Shown: positions 51,124 through 64,000, counted from the first letter of the stretch. The stretch: 64,000 nucleotides of DNA from Tanypteryx hageni (GCA_028673005.1 CM054117.1:30662561-30726560), one strand, 5' to 3'. Translations and numbers: made by a program. Notes: a model not told the origin generated them from the sequence alone.

Positions 51124-51825
51124 TGACCAGATTTCAGATCAGCCAAAGCGGGAAAAAATCGATTTCAGGTTTGTCAAAGCAGGATAAAACCCTTTCAGAT
51201 TATCTATTGCAGAATTAAAAACTCTTTGTTAAGGAAAATTTATTAGTCTGTTTACAAAGAGTATATAAAAGTATAATTTTTCAGGAAATAGTTATAATGT
51301 GTTTTGTTCCATTTTTCGCGCACAACTTCAAAACGAAGAACGAAATAAATCAAAACGTACGAATTTCTTCGGGGAATTGAGCACCTAACTTCACATTCTG
51401 ATACATGCACTCAACTAGCGCTCGACATGCTGCTCAACTTTTGGCTATTTCCATGGTTTAAGCATTTATCGAGCTAAGTAACAAATCCACATTTTACGTT
51501 AGCTACTTTAATAGATGTGCTTATCATTGGTTATATAGAAAGTCCTGAAATTAAAATTCCCATAGGATTGAGAATCTAATGCATGTACAATGCGGGACAT
51601 TTTCCAGGGGACTTGACCATGCTAGACAGGAAGTCGAAATCCGGGACATCTGGTCACTTTAGTCATATAGTTTATTGGTAAAAATATTGAATAATCGGGA
51701 CATTTATCATCGGTATATCCAAAAGCGGGACAATTTTGCATTCCCTGAAGTTCTTTGGGGACAGTGGGACTTGATCCTCAAAAGCGGGACTGTCCCACCG
51801 AAATCAGGATGTCTGGTCACTTTAT
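51124..51825. mobile_element. Probable hAT-like MITE with a duplicated right end
   Basis: The left end is AGGTGACCAGATTTCAG. Two right ends occur, CATCTGGTCACTTTAGTCAT near 51650 and GTCTGGTCACTTTATTCAT near 51815, with several GCGGGAC motifs between. This suggests two related copies, one inside or next to the other. Confidence 0.5.
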
Positions 51826-52929
51826 TCATGTCTATCTCTCTCAAAAACACGTATCGAATTACACTCGACTTGCAAGCTGCTGTTGAGTCACACTTGATGA
51901 GCGAGTGCAAAATGTTAAAATACTTAATTGTAATGTCCTTTTCGCTGTTGGCGATCTTTGCAAGCTATTCATATATTCTCATTCCATAGAGGTGAGATCA
52001 TTTTCCACAAGAATGCCATACTTGTCCTTGATTAAAACTCTTGACTTCAACAGAGTGACTGCTTCATGTATACTTCCAATGAAGGTGTAATAACATTTAG
52101 TCTAAAAAAGAATTGGATTGAGTTAATTTTATTTAGACGTGCTGGCAATTCATCAAAATGAAAACCTTTTTGTATTACGTTGGCCGTTTCATTAAATATT
52201 TACCACAGGAAAATTACTGATTAATTATTTATGGAACATCTTTAATGGTTATAAATGGGGGAGGGGCAAGTTAGGTGTGGTTTTAGGCTTTAATACAATT
52301 TTTGCCTCGTCTGAACATGCCCTTCGGGTTGGTTGGGATGAATGGGTAAGTTAACTATGTTTGAACTCCCTTTGGGTTGGGTTGGCAGGGTGGGTAGTTT
52401 AACTATAGTTCTAAGCTTTAATATAACTTTTGCATTTTGCTTGAACACTCTGTATCCACTTTCTCCTAATTTTATTTGCAGAAATTGGTATATGTTTAAT
52501 TTATTTAATTTTTATTCAGAAGTTTTTAGATATTTTTGTGCTCTATTTTGAGGAAAATCCTTTTTTACAATTTTAGTATTAAATGACTTCCCATTTGGGT
52601 GGAAAACAATAAAAAAATTGTCGACTGACATAATCACAGAAAAAATAACTAACTTCTACGAAAAGGTTTAATTAAAAAATTCAACAAGACCCACTATAAT
52701 GGTAGCAAGTTCATTTATGTGATTTGTTGACTTTGTTTGTTGCATGCTCCTTCGATTCATTTTTTGACAATAAATGAACTTGCTATTGATGCATAGGGCT
52801 ACCAGACATTCAGCTTATCCTTTTCACATCCTCCGTTCGGCTGGCATTTTAAAATATAGTGATATTGTCTGGCTTTTTAATTAGGAATGTCCACTTCTTA
52901 TGCTAATAGCTACCAAAAACCTTTTGAGA
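51826..52929. other. Intergenic with a diverged tandem duplication
   Basis: Near 52280 and 52410 two copies of a block with AGGCTTTAATACAATTTTTG / AAGCTTTAATATAACTTTTG follow each other, together with repeated TTTGGGTTGG motifs. No gene seen. Confidence 0.35.
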
Positions 52930-53445
52930 GATCTAAATCTACATGTTACCCTGCAATTCACCTAATTGGTGGGTGGCAGGGGGTGTAATACACCATAACC
53001 TACCTAAAGATTGTCTATCACAGGTTGAATTTTTCTATTGTGATCTCGTATTGTCCTCAGAAAGAACGAGCTTAGATAATGCTCCATTCTACAATCGATC
53101 TCACGTATCTTATCATCACGGTCGTTTCTACCTATATACGTTGGTGCTTCAATTATTCCTACAACCTCGTCTTTTAGACATTCCAATCTATATTTCTCCA
53201 GAAGCCACAACCTTGAGTTCAATCTACGATCCTCCAGTGGTACCCAGTTCAAATCCCTCAATAATGAGGTGACCCTTTCCTTAATTTCGTACTTTTGTTT
53301 TACGAATCTGGCTGCTCTGCGCTGAACTCTTTCTAATTGAATTATGTGTCTCTTCTCGTACGGATCCCATATGCATGAGGCGTATTCCACTTGTGGTCTA
53401 ACCAGTGATAAGTAACATGTTTCGCGTACTTTTTCTGTAGTGTTG
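52930..53445 (-). mobile_element. 3' fragment of the same LINE family
   Basis: An intact 128-codon reading frame at 53390-53004 begins MEYASCIWDPYEKRHI and contains QRRAARFVKQKYEIKERVTS and LLRDLNWVPLEDRRLNSRL. This is the C-terminal tail of a LINE RT protein. It shares the 3' end and much of its sequence with the copy at 40.2 kb. There is no RT catalytic core. Confidence 0.85.
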
Positions 53446-54699
53446 ATGAAGGAAACACGAGAAGAGAATGGATCAATTTCTATATTCTTATTCCACTTCC
53501 TTTTATTAGTAAAATTTCTAGGTAAGAGATAAAACTCATTAAGAGACTAACTCTCAGTAGTGTGAGTCAGCACTCACACTCATGGCAGGCCTGCTCCTGC
53601 TGGGATCCACAATACCTTCTCCATTATCCAGTACCAAATATCAGGGAATGTTTCTTCTGCTTGCCTTCCGAAGAATACCTACAAGGTGCCTTTCCAAAAC
53701 TTATGATGTAGCCTTTCCTTATGATTTTAAAATCCCACATATTGTATGTCATTGAGACTAAAATAATTTGACATATAAATGAATTTAATTTTCATTGCTT
53801 AAGGCATTGAAAAGTGGGCAGTAGGATGGAAAGGGACGACTGAAAGGCCAAGTAGAAGGGGTTGCAATAATTTTCTTGACCAATGAAATTATGCAAGTTT
53901 TTATATGATTAGGAACTTTTCTCATGAAACAGTTTAAGAGAAACCTTTATTTTATAAAGAGAACTTTTTATTTTTAGTGTGATTATCAGTGTGAGAAGAG
54001 GACCAAATTGAATTATTAAGTTTGTCTGCTATATTTTATTACTGTACAGATAATGGAGAATGTATTAAAATACCTAATAAACATTGAACAAGTCACAATG
54101 AATTAATAAAAACCATATCCATACATTCCTATTTATAGGAAAAACACCTCAGGAAATTTTTCTAATTTTCACATCTAAAAATTAGTGTAAGAATTATGCC
54201 AGTAAATGTATTATTTGTCTGGCTTTTTATTCCCATGTTAATTTTTTCACCTTTGCTTCCCTCCTTTTTAACCACTGGTTTCTGTTAATCCTATCCATAT
54301 CTAGTAAAGCATAAATTATCAATGGGAACTTGAAATCTTTTGAGCTGCAGAAGCACAATCGATATTTTTTTCAACAAAAATATTAAATATATAACATTCC
54401 ACATCAAGAATAAAAATACCAAAGCATAGCATTGCTCTTAATTACCTTCATATTTATAAGTAAAATATTTCTTAAGCTAAGGGCAAAAGATAGGTTTCTT
54501 ATAACAAAAAGGAAAATGATGCCCCAGAGGTATTCAAATGATTATTAAAAGAAAATAAACCAGTCACTGAGAGTAAAAATACTATAAAAATAATTATGAT
54601 TAACCATCAACCTTTTCTTGGAAGTCATCTGGGTAGCTGTAACTATGTATTGCTATTTTACTTAAATCATGTTAAGGAAAAGGTTCTTTATTCTACTCT
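53446..54699. other. Intergenic, nothing recognised
   Basis: AT-rich between two LINE fragments; no coding or repeat-end signal that I can support. Confidence 0.3.
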
Positions 54700-55202
54700 G
54701 TGAATGTTTTACTACATTTGTCCCTGCGACTATTTAGACTACTTGCTGTACGAATTCTATCTAATGCAAAAAAGTGTGAGTTGCAGAGGTTTTTTGTTAA
54801 TCTAAAACTGCTCACTCTTCCTAGTGTATATATTTATCATTGTATTTTATTTGTCAAAGATAACCAGCAATTACTAGATATTAAGTTTAATATGAATGTG
54901 CATAGTTACAACACTAGGACTAAGAATGATCTAATTGTAATGCAACATAATTTAGCAATGTACAGAAAAAGTCCTCGTTATATGCGTAGCATTTTGTACA
55001 ATAAACTCCTGGCTTATGTGAAAGAAGAGTCTTTACTACCTAAATTTAAAAGGAAGCTGAAGTCTTTTTTAATTGAGAAGTGCTATTATTCTATTAATGA
55101 GTATCTTGATTGACTGACTGAAATTTTATTGTACTTGACTTGTCCTATATTTGTTCTTGTGCAAATCTTGGGGATAAAATAAAAATTATTATTATTATTA
55201 TA
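54700..55202 (+). mobile_element. LINE 3' fragment with ATT-repeat tail
   Basis: The plus-strand frame 54700-55113 contains FFVNLKLLTLPSVYIYHCIL, NVHSYNTRTKNDLIV and LYNKLLAYVKEESLLPKFKR, the C-terminal tail of a LINE RT of a family different from the 40-kb copy. It is followed by AATAAAATAAAAATTATT and an (ATT)n run ending near 55201, a typical LINE 3' end. Confidence 0.8.
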
Positions 55203-58200
55203 AGAAATTAATTTTCCAATCAAAATTTATTACAAGTGTGACTAAAGTAAAAAAGGTGAAAAAACCAAACAAACTCATTCCAACCCTATAATTGTGATTA
55301 ATTTTTATTGGAATACTAATTACGTATATAAACAAGAACAAATAATAAATTCAAGGATAAGCACTTCAATATCAATAATTGAAAAAGTAAGTACTTATCT
55401 TAGGTATCTCCAATAGCCACAACAAGTTTATGAAAAACCAATTTTTTTTAATGAAAGCAATATTTTCTCTGTATTGTGTATGGAGAAAGTCAAAATTTTA
55501 TCCTTCATAGAATGGACCACTGCCCATCAGAGGAAACCAGAATAAAAAAAGACTTTAACGGAGGGCCAGATTCAGGCTATATTTCCAACCTATTATGATA
55601 AAAATACTGCAATGATCCATCAATTATCTGACCTCTACAGGAGCTTACGCTGGTGAATAAGTTGGATATTAGGTTAACATGTTGCAGACTGGCATTAAAA
55701 TACAACCCATCCCGTGGACTTGAAAATATACTTTTAAATTAAAATGTCTTAACAACTGTTTTATTCAATATTTTAAATGAAATTTATTATTTGTCAAGAT
55801 GGCAATACCTGTACATTGTGTGATAGCACAGGAAGCATTTTCCTCTTTGAAGAGGTACCAAGTCACCAAAGAAATTAATTTAAAATATTAGGACTGGAAA
55901 ATAAAAAGACATCAGAATATTTCATACAAAGGAACTTATAAAACTGTTTTGCACACATTAGTTATGCGAATGTAAAGGAAGCCGCTGTGCAGATTTTAAT
56001 TACTTTGGAAGGAAACTAACATTTAATTCTCCTTTTGTCATGAAAATTTTAGAAGGGCAAACAATACATTTTTTTCTGAAAAAGTACTGAAATTTGATGA
56101 AAAAATTGATAACTTAACCTTTATCCACCATGCAGACCCAAAACATCTCTTTAAATGGTTTCGCTTACTGTCGTGAGTGCCCAAAACGTCCTGCTGGATT
56201 CTTCTGCTTTGTATATGAACACAGAGGTCACCTTTGTGTTCAAATCAGCTTTATGAGAGACGGGAGTAATGAAACATAAATTAGAGCTCATCAGAAACTC
56301 ATTACATGTAAGATAAACAGGTTCAAGGTCAGGAACTTGGGAGAGTGGAAAATGGTGTAAGGAATGAAGTACAGCCAACGGCTGGTTGCCGACTTATAGA
56401 CAACCCATGTGCCATTGAAGCATTCATGATCCAAATGAAGATCAACAGATAAGGCGAAGAAGAAGAGAAGCAGAACACCCTATGCCTGAGAGCTTTACTG
56501 GTGATGAAGAATCACTTAGATCTTTTGCGATATTTTTTCATGCTGGTTTGGCAATTTAGTATCCATCCCACTCAGTCGTCAGCAAACCACCAAAGCGGGC
56601 TCTCCAGAGGCGAACAGCCATGCGGGGAAGAACAAATATAGGCATGATGGAACTGAGCCGTTTGGAAGCCAAAAACAATACCCATTGGCTGGCAAAAGTG
56701 AAGCACTCATGATGTCATGTGCGTTCTTCAGAGAGGAAAGACATGCGTGACTTTCAAGTGTGGTAAATGTGATGTAGGACTCTGTGTTCTGAGCAGGGAT
56801 CAAAAGAGAGGTACCATATTCCGGGAGAGTGAGTACGAGCGATACTATAAAAGAATGTAACAATGTTTTATTGATTTTTCTTGAGTTACCTGTATTTCAA
56901 ACACTGGTACAAACTTTTCACATTTTCTAAACATGTAGAAAGTATGGTATATTCTGATTTCAATGTTTCTGCAATAAAATATTTTTTATTTGGTTATTTT
57001 ACTATCAGAGATTCATGAGATATGGACAATTATTCAGAAATAGCAAAAAAATTTAAATAACCCGATTTAAAACCGGCAGCCAGGCCTTACTAGTGGGATT
57101 TAAATCTGGTGGATAAAAGTTAATGATTTAATTTTATTTTATGGCAAACTTATGAAATCAAATTTCTATGTAGTTCAGAAAGAATTTTTCAGTTTTTTCA
57201 TTTTCAATCTGCATCTCTGAGTGTATGGTGTATTAATAAAGATTATTATTATTAACCTTAATCACCTGGATTCTGCGATGATTGTTTCTTTGGTAAAAAA
57301 TGTCAATAATACCAGAAGTACATGCAAAGAAGAAATGAGTGAAAAAAATCCACTTCCTGTATTTTAGAATATAGTTTTATATTTATTAAATCCTTCTAGC
57401 TCAATTTATTTGGTTTTCATGCTGATAATGATATAATTAGGGACCCCCCAGAAACAGACCTGTGAAAATTATATCTCTGCATAGTTTCAAATAAATATCA
57501 ATTAACTGTTTAATAATAATCATTAATACCTAACAAAATCATTTTAAGTAAATGAACTGACAACTGGAGGTATTATTAATATATCTCTTTATAAATGATG
57601 CAATTATCTTTCTAATGCTAAAAACTAAGAGGAATTGTATTTTTAAATTTAAATCCAGTTTATAACAAAATTATTAAGAAATTAAATAAATATACACATT
57701 TTGAAAGCATTTGGCATGAGTTGTATTTCTGCATAAAGCACAGTATATACATTGATGTAAAATCATGGCCATATAAAGCACATGACATAAAAACATTTAC
57801 ACATCTTTTAAACAAAACTCTCCAATCATCTTTTTAAGTACAAAATAAAATACTGACTATTTCATCCCAGTTTTAGGATTGTACCAAATAGTTTACTAGT
57901 AATTTCAGGTAATTATCCTGAGAAAACCATTTGCTCACTATGAATAAATTAAATTCATCTCATAATTTGAAACTTTATGAACATTAATGACAATCTGATC
58001 ACAAGCTTATTATAAAATATTAACTTAACATAAATAAATATCTATTATAACAAGCATTACTAAACAGATTTTGATAAACTATATATTTGACTTCATACAA
58101 TAACATCTCTTTCAATACTGAAAGTATTGGGGCACAGGCACTCGATCTCTTATCTATCAAATAAAATAAGCTTACAACACCTTTAACATCATTTAGTAAT

Positions 58201-59479
58201 AAGATTTATGGGATTTAGTTACAACCAAATGGTCAAGAAAAAGAAATTCAATTAAAACTTTAAAATCAATTCCAAAAATAATATACCCACAGGCACTTCA
58301 TCACATTGCAAAAATTCACATAAATAAGAAAAATACATACTTGAACAACCACTATGGATCTGGAAACAAGATTTTCGGCAATTTAGCACATTTTTATGCT
58401 ACACATTGGCAAAAAATACCATGACTATTGATCCTTACCCTGGCAAGGACATATTTTGCCATCATGACAATGTTGACTTTCGACATTTTTCAAGTCTGGT
58501 TTTTATTTTTCTGCTATCTATTGAATGGTTGTAGGAAAAATTTCAATATGATATCTCAAATGGTTGACTTGCAATGAAATTATCAGTAAAACCTTGCATT
58601 TAAGTTGCAAAGCATTAAAATATCCTGCCAGGGAAAGGGTTAAGGTAAAATAACAAGCGAAAATTAAATGACCACTATGATAAACATCCAACATGTGAGA
58701 TTTCTATATATCATGAATAAGATAACCAGACACATTACACTGTCTGCGGTTACTTTTTCTACAGAAAAAGCAATTTGGTTGAGCAAAACACCTCCAACCC
58801 CAATCAACAATGGCTGTGAAATTTTAAACACTAACATTTTGATTTTGTTAAAAAAGCCTTATTGTCATAAATCTCCATATACTAAAACTGAAAATAACTG
58901 TGATAGAGTATCTGAAACTGTTTGCACAAAGAAAAGTATTGCAATGTTAATCCAAATTTTTATGTGCTGCTATAACAAGGATGTCATCCTTTCAAAATAT
59001 CTACAACAGAAGTTTAGCTACTTCTAAGCATGTAGTTTTTTTCATAAAGTGAATGTTCAAAAATTATTTCATTTGTACTTACTTTTACAGAAAATTGTGG
59101 AAGGAAAACTTCTGATGTGATTGAAATGCAATTTAAATTTATGGCATACATATTAAGTACCATAAGAGGAGCTGTGTGTTGTATTGCAACATTGTATCAA
59201 CCATATATAATTTTAAATATGAATGAATCAGCAGATGAATCACTGAGACATTTTCTATAGCATACGAGCTTTGGGTTTTTAATTGATGACAGGTAAATCT
59301 AGATTAGTACGTATATGTTTAACATATTTGTTACCCCAAAGACACGTTTTTCAAAGAGATGAAAGAATACAGCAAAGATTGAATTCATGCTTAAATCAGC
59401 AGCCTTCATTAATAGGAATAGATATATTTGTCATTTTTTAAATATTGGGGTGATAAAATTATTTGGATAAGCACCACAT
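55203..59479. other. ORP 3'UTR and downstream flank
   Basis: The right part presumably holds the ORP 3'UTR; a minus-strand AATAAA is at about 58507. A patch at 56150-56860 is less AT-rich, with open frames of 75-94 codons on the minus strand that have no recognisable motif. An ATTATTATT run at about 57242 looks like a LINE tail. Confidence 0.35.
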
Positions 59480-61821
59480 TCACCATAGAGGTTCCATTTG
59501 TATAGCTCTGAAACCAGGATTCTTACGAATTTCCCAATACTGATGGTTACTTTCCCAGACATCTTCTGAGCTTCCTCCATTACTAGGAACTCTCCTGAGG
59601 AATTAAAAGCAACACACAATTATTGAATAGCAATCAATAAAACCAACACTTTTGGAAGAAAGTGCAATCAGATTTCTTTAATACATTGCTGAAAAGGCTG
59701 AATAATAATTAAAAATAATGAGCAAAGTGGAAAGATTCAATTTGTGCATATAATTAATTACCTATGAAAAATTTACAAGTAAACAACAAAATTGATTCAA
59801 AGTAAAAATATTACCTGAACCATCTTGGTTTATGCACCATTCCTTCCAACTCATTTTGCCTTCTCCTCTCACGCTGCCGGGCTTCTAACTGGGCTTTTAT
59901 CTCTTCAGCTGCTGCAATGTCACCCTGCTCTAATAATCTCTGGTCAGGTCGATGCCTAGTGTCAGTAGGAGCAATTATGTCTGCTTGTCCATATTCCATT
60001 TCATTTAGGGACATTGCAAATTTTGTAAAGCCATAATATAATTCACTATCTTCTGGTAATGGAGCTGAAATTGTATTTTACAGAATATATGAAAATTTCT
60101 ACAAAATAGAATAAAATTAATTTCTTATGCCTAATTTAAGACAGATCAATTGATTTCATAATAAGAGCATAAAAGATAAGATTTCCATTTCATTTCCAAG
60201 AGTTTACTGCAAAATATCATTTTAATTCAAATCAGGAAAACTCAGTTTGAGAAGGAAAGAAAGTGAAAAATGTTAAATATGCACGCATTTACTACTAAAA
60301 TGTGTAATAGCAAAGCTATACAAACCAGAAAGAAAAAAGAAATACAATGAATAATTTAAAAAGAGATACATTTATTCAACAATGGAGAAGATTTGTAAAT
60401 TTTTGTAAGAATGGAGATTACCCTTTGCTATGACTTACTTTAAAACATTATCCCATTCATGTAATTCCAAATTACACAATATTAAAAGAGAATAATATAT
60501 ACTCATAATTTTTATATAGACAAAATTAAGTCTAATACAAATATAATAATTTGGAAAATAATAATTTAAAGTATGGGAAAAATTGTTTTGGTTAAAATAA
60601 TTTTTTATTTATCTAACACAAACTAATCAAAATTATTTTACTCGCCTGGTTTCCATATATTCCTAACTTTAGGAGAGGTTCCACAAAACATTCCCTGACT
60701 CCACTTCCCATGAAGCTTTTGAAGAACCTTCCCATGACCATCAAAAATGGAGCCAAATACCTCATGCCTTTTAGCTGACCAGTAACTGGCCTAGATGGAA
60801 AAATACATTTCAATCACACCAGACAAAATGATTTTTATTAAACATATATTGTAGATTTAAGGGGATAATTTCAATCAAAATACACACTAATATAAATTAA
60901 TACATAAGCATTCTTCAAACTGAAAGGTATGAGAAAAAATCTGATGTGGCCACCACATGACTTTCTCCATACCTGTAATATTTCTAAAAATTTCAAATAG
61001 GTTAAATTATAATAGATATTTTAAGGAAATGCGAGAAAAATTTAGACTTTATAAAGAACAGAAATGAACTCAAACTGTTGCCTTCTGATACTGGATATAG
61101 CCAGGAAGCTCCAACAATTAAAAAAATAAAAAGGAGCATTACTAACTGTAAGACATAATTAAGTGTAAAGTGTTTACAATAGTCGCGAGTAGGTGGTGTG
61201 ATGGTGGCAGCTAAAAAATTAGTTTTTAAAATATCTCTTAAAAAATATATGAGAAAATGATTCAACAAACGTTGTAGAAAATTAAATTTTCTACAATTTT
61301 TATTCCAATACTTTTTTACATTCATAAAATATTAAAGCAAATATTTTTAAAAAATGGATGTGACAAGAATAAACATTCACTTCTGGTCTACCAATTTTAG
61401 CTCAAATCTAATCAGTTCTTGACTTTCTAATACAAATGCTAAATATGAATTTTTATGCTGATCAGATTATTAGTTTTTGAGTTAGTGTGCCCACAAAATT
61501 CCGGCCACAGACATCATTGAGAAAATAGTCAAATGTGTTCAGGGGACCTTAAAACATGTATTTACGTTGAAATCTCGAATTCGATTTTTTTCATGAAAAC
61601 CATACTTCTATGCTTCGAATATGGAGAAAGTAATAAAAGCCACCTCACCTTGGCAAAAGTTAGTTTGCAAGAATAATTGCCAAAACCTTTAACCAACTGG
61701 ATTCTCAGCTCCCCATATTGGTCTACCCATCGTTGACCTCCAAAAAGATTGTGAACACATGTTGTCACTTTGTTCCAGCGATAATGATCTCCAAATCTCG
61801 GCAACTGCACATTGACGTTAC
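59480..61821 (-). CDS. Oxysterol-binding-protein-related protein, ORP3/6/7 type, C-terminal four exons (gene continues beyond the right edge)
   Basis: Lipid-transfer protein; this is the C-terminal part of the OSBP-related ligand-binding domain. Exons: 61821-61649, 60790-60646, 60064-59815, 59594-59480. Phases agree throughout, giving 226 residues and a TGA stop at 59482-59480. Visible landmarks: LPRFGDHYRWNKVTTCVHN, GQRWVDQYGE, KASYWSAKRHEV, LHGKWSQGMFCG, YYGFTKFAMSLNEME, PTDTRHRPDQRLLEQGD, an Arg/Glu/Gln-rich helix, PRWFR, and the terminal QYWEIRKNPGF ending in Leu-Trp. The order and motifs fit the ORP3/6/7 branch best; the tail and the YWSAKRHEV stretch argue against the classical OSBP and ORP1/2 branches. 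The EQVSHHPP signature and any PH domain would be in exons outside the window. The intron 60645-60065 appears to begin with GC instead of GT. No branch-level search was possible. Confidence 0.88.
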
Positions 61822-62149
61822 CTTAATTCAAGAAAAAAATGTTTAAAATGTTATGGAGAGCTACAACTTTAACAAACAATATATAATTTGTAAAATTACA
61901 TGACTGTAATAGTACTAAAATTACAATGTAATAGAAAGAGGCAATTATTCATCTTACTAGCCATCTTCCCATCAAACTACATTTGATGAATCTCAGCTAA
62001 TATGCACAAAGAAGTGGAGAAGATAACATGAAGCTAGAATCATCACTCTTTGAAAAATAAAAATAGGTCATAAAATTTAATCGATTTATTCCTTATGTAA
62101 AAAAGCACAAAGGTCTTTAAATTGGAAATGATATCATATTATAAATAAT

Positions 62150-62380
62150 AACAAGATGATCCAAATGGAACTTATGATGTCTTCTTTCCACATAGTTATT
62201 TTAAATTACATGTGGCACAGCAATAATTTATATTGGCTATAATAGCTTTAAAATCACCACAGATGCGTTGCTCTTTGTGTTCCCAAATTTCACAATTTAG
62301 CATTATAAGATATTACAAATACATTGAAATGGAAAACTAAATTGGTCATGCATATTTGTGTGGCAAAAATAATGCATGTA
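62150..62380. repeat. Repeat X, copy 3, ending at the second mariner
   Basis: Same order of blocks as copy 2 (GATCCAAATGGAACTTATGA to GTGTGGCAAAAATAATG); the mariner element starts at its right end at a TA. Confidence 0.7.
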
Positions 62381-63691
62381 CGAGGCATGTCCAGAAAGTA
62401 AGTACCGATTGGCTGTAAATGAAAAAGAAAATTTTTTAAAAATATTTCTTTATTGTCACAAGTTTACACATACTTTAAGCTACTTCTAAACATAATCGCC
62501 CCCTGAATTGAGACATTTATCATATCGGGGCACAAGTTTTTGTATCACCTCGTCAAAGAAGTCTGTCGCCAACGTTTTGACCCAATCCTGCACGGCTATC
62601 TTCACCTCATCATTGCTGTTGAATCGCTCTGCCGCGAAAGATCTCTTCAAGTGAAGAAAAAGATGGAAGTCACTGGGTGCAAGGTTGGGGCTGTAAGGTG
62701 GGTGTTCGAAGACTTCACACTGGAATTGTTCGAGCAGTTGGCGTGTTCGAGCAGCAGTGTGGGGTCGTGCATTGTCGTGAACCAAAACAACTCCAGAGAA
62801 GAGATGAGTAGGCCTTGTCTTTTGTTTTGAATCGCCCACTGTAACTTCTTTAGTCTTACAGTAAATATCTGTTTATTTTTGTTCCTTGAGAAATGAAATC
62901 AATGAGCAAAACACCACTTCTGTCCCAAAACACGGTACACATGATCTTCCTGGCGGAAAGCATCTGCTTGAATTTCTTTGCCTTTGGAGATCCACTATGC
63001 AGCCATTGCATTGACTGCTGCTTACTCTCTGGTGTCACATGGGCAATCCAAGTTTCATCTCGTCACAATGTGGTCCAAAAACTCATCACCTTCATTGTGA
63101 TACCGTTCCAAAAAGTTCAGTGCTGCCAACATGCACTTTGTTTTGTGAACATCTGTGAGCATTTTTGGCACCCATCTTGAACACAATTTGCGATACTGCA
63201 AGTGTTCTGTGACGATTTCGTGCAGTAAAGAACAAGAAATTTACAGGAAATGTGTAGTCAACTCAGAAATGGTGAATCTTCCATTCGCTCGAATTTTTTC
63301 ATTCATCTGGTCAAGCAGATTGGCAGACTAACGACGGGCGGCCACTTCAATCTTCATCGTGCACATTTGTCCTCCCTTCATTGAACAGCCTACACCATCT
63401 TCTCACCATTCTCTCACTCATTGCATTTTCTCCATAAACTTAACAAACTTGCCGATAAACTTCAGACGGGCAAACATTTTTGGCATTCAAAAATGTTATC
63501 ACCGACCGTATCTCACAACTGACGGGATTTTTGATTGTTTGACATGAACTTATAAACAAAGAACGAGCACTGACATGGTGCCTGATGTTTCTTTCTTGAC
63601 TCCTGAGACATCACTGTGCTGGGGTACCCCCACTCCCACCACCTGTGCGGCTGATAGGCGCAATCGGTACTTACTTTATGGACATGCCTCG
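62381..63691 (-). mobile_element. Full-length mariner element, second family, transposase broken
   Basis: A 1311-bp element flanked by TA (62379-62380, 63692-63693). The inverted ends are CGAGGCATGTCCAGAAAGTA and CGAGGCATGTCCATAAAGTA, followed by AGTACCGATTG. The end sequences differ from the 18.1-kb mariner, so it belongs to another mariner family. It lies upstream of the last visible ORP exon. Confidence 0.93.
62486..63545 (-). pseudogene. Mariner transposase pseudogene (DD34D)
   Basis: It starts MSNNQKSRQL at 63545 and then has many stops and frameshifts, though blocks are readable: a CDET-type first Asp region near 63050, VTPESKQQSMQWLHS-like sequence, then from 62839 the intact C-terminal third. 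That third contains VHDNARPHTAARTRQLL and PPYSPNLAPSDFHLFLHLKR, with 34 residues between the second and third Asp. It ends in NSGGDYV. It cannot make a full protein. Confidence 0.9.
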
Positions 63692-63844
63692 TATGTGCTA
63701 CACCAGTGGTGATAATGAGATAGGATGAATATGAAATAAAAGACACTGAATCATCATAGATATAATTAGTGTGTGCGTGTATTTTTGGCTAATCAACCTC
63801 TTGTATTATTATAGCAATAACTCCTTCCACACCAAACACAATCA

Positions 63845-63990
63845 CAAGGGAGAAGGAAAACCTGGTGCCTGCATGAACCTACTCTTAACAAAGAGCACCA
63901 AGGGGGCCAACGGCTTAACATCCCTTCCGAAGGACGGAATGTTGACTTTGCACGGTCTCCTCAAATCACACAGAAGACCAAGTGACCATA
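63845..63990 (+). repeat. Dispersed repeat fragment at the right edge
   Basis: Contains AAACCTGGTGCCTGCATGAA, CACCAAGGGGGCCAACGGCT and CCTTCCGAAGGACGG. It is GC-rich compared with its surroundings and reminiscent of a repeat seen in other invertebrates. Family not assigned. Confidence 0.4.
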
Positions 63991-64000
63991 CATAGACATA

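Noticed and set aside
59431..59619. 62-codon minus-strand frame at the end of the ORP gene
   Set aside because: The adjacent frame at 59594-59480 continues the ORP reading frame in phase and ends in the conserved WEIRK...LW tail; this one is its shadow.
1..64000. CRISPR arrays, operons, ribosome binding sites
   Set aside because: The window is eukaryotic; the repeats seen are transposons and tandem duplications, and the genes are spliced and far apart.

Overview
The window is AT-rich animal nuclear DNA with long introns, GT-AG splicing and a heavy load of cut-and-paste transposons (mariner, pogo/Tigger, Tc1/IS630, hAT, PIF-Harbinger) plus non-LTR retrotransposon fragments. The protein families and the transposon mix fit an arthropod, most likely an insect. 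The order cannot be fixed from the sequence alone. Very few long ORFs are real genes, because the true genes are split into small exons.

Three host genes are supported, all on the minus strand. (1) Positions 1260-4503 hold the first four coding exons of phosphatidylinositol 4-kinase III alpha (PI4KA), which runs off the left edge. (2) Positions 14549-32198 hold a complete eight-exon ornithine decarboxylase of 562 residues with every catalytic residue present. A probable 5'UTR exon with a small upstream ORF lies at 32542-32781. (3) Positions 59480-61821 hold the last four coding exons of an oxysterol-binding-protein-related gene of the ORP3/6/7 type, which runs off the right edge. One of its introns appears to use a GC donor.

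Region by region: 1-5.3 kb is the PI4KA 5' end, including a foldback with a hammerhead-ribozyme-like core and a tRNA-like sequence. From 5.3 to 14.5 kb is transposon-rich intergenic DNA: a hAT element with a perfect 8-bp duplication, a 3-kb element with about 420-bp inverted arms, and a nearly perfect 485-bp palindrome carrying two facing hammerhead-like motifs. From 14.5 to 32.8 kb is the ODC gene; intron 4 holds a mariner and a Tc1/IS630 fragment, and intron 3 holds a nest of elements inside one another. From 33 to 55 kb is intergenic DNA full of Tigger, hAT and LINE remnants. From 55 to 64 kb is the ORP gene, with a second mariner upstream of its last visible exon.

The three genes are not an operon. 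ODC makes putrescine, PI4KA makes plasma-membrane PI4P, and some ORPs use PI4P or sterols in lipid transport, but their proximity here is not evidence of joint function.
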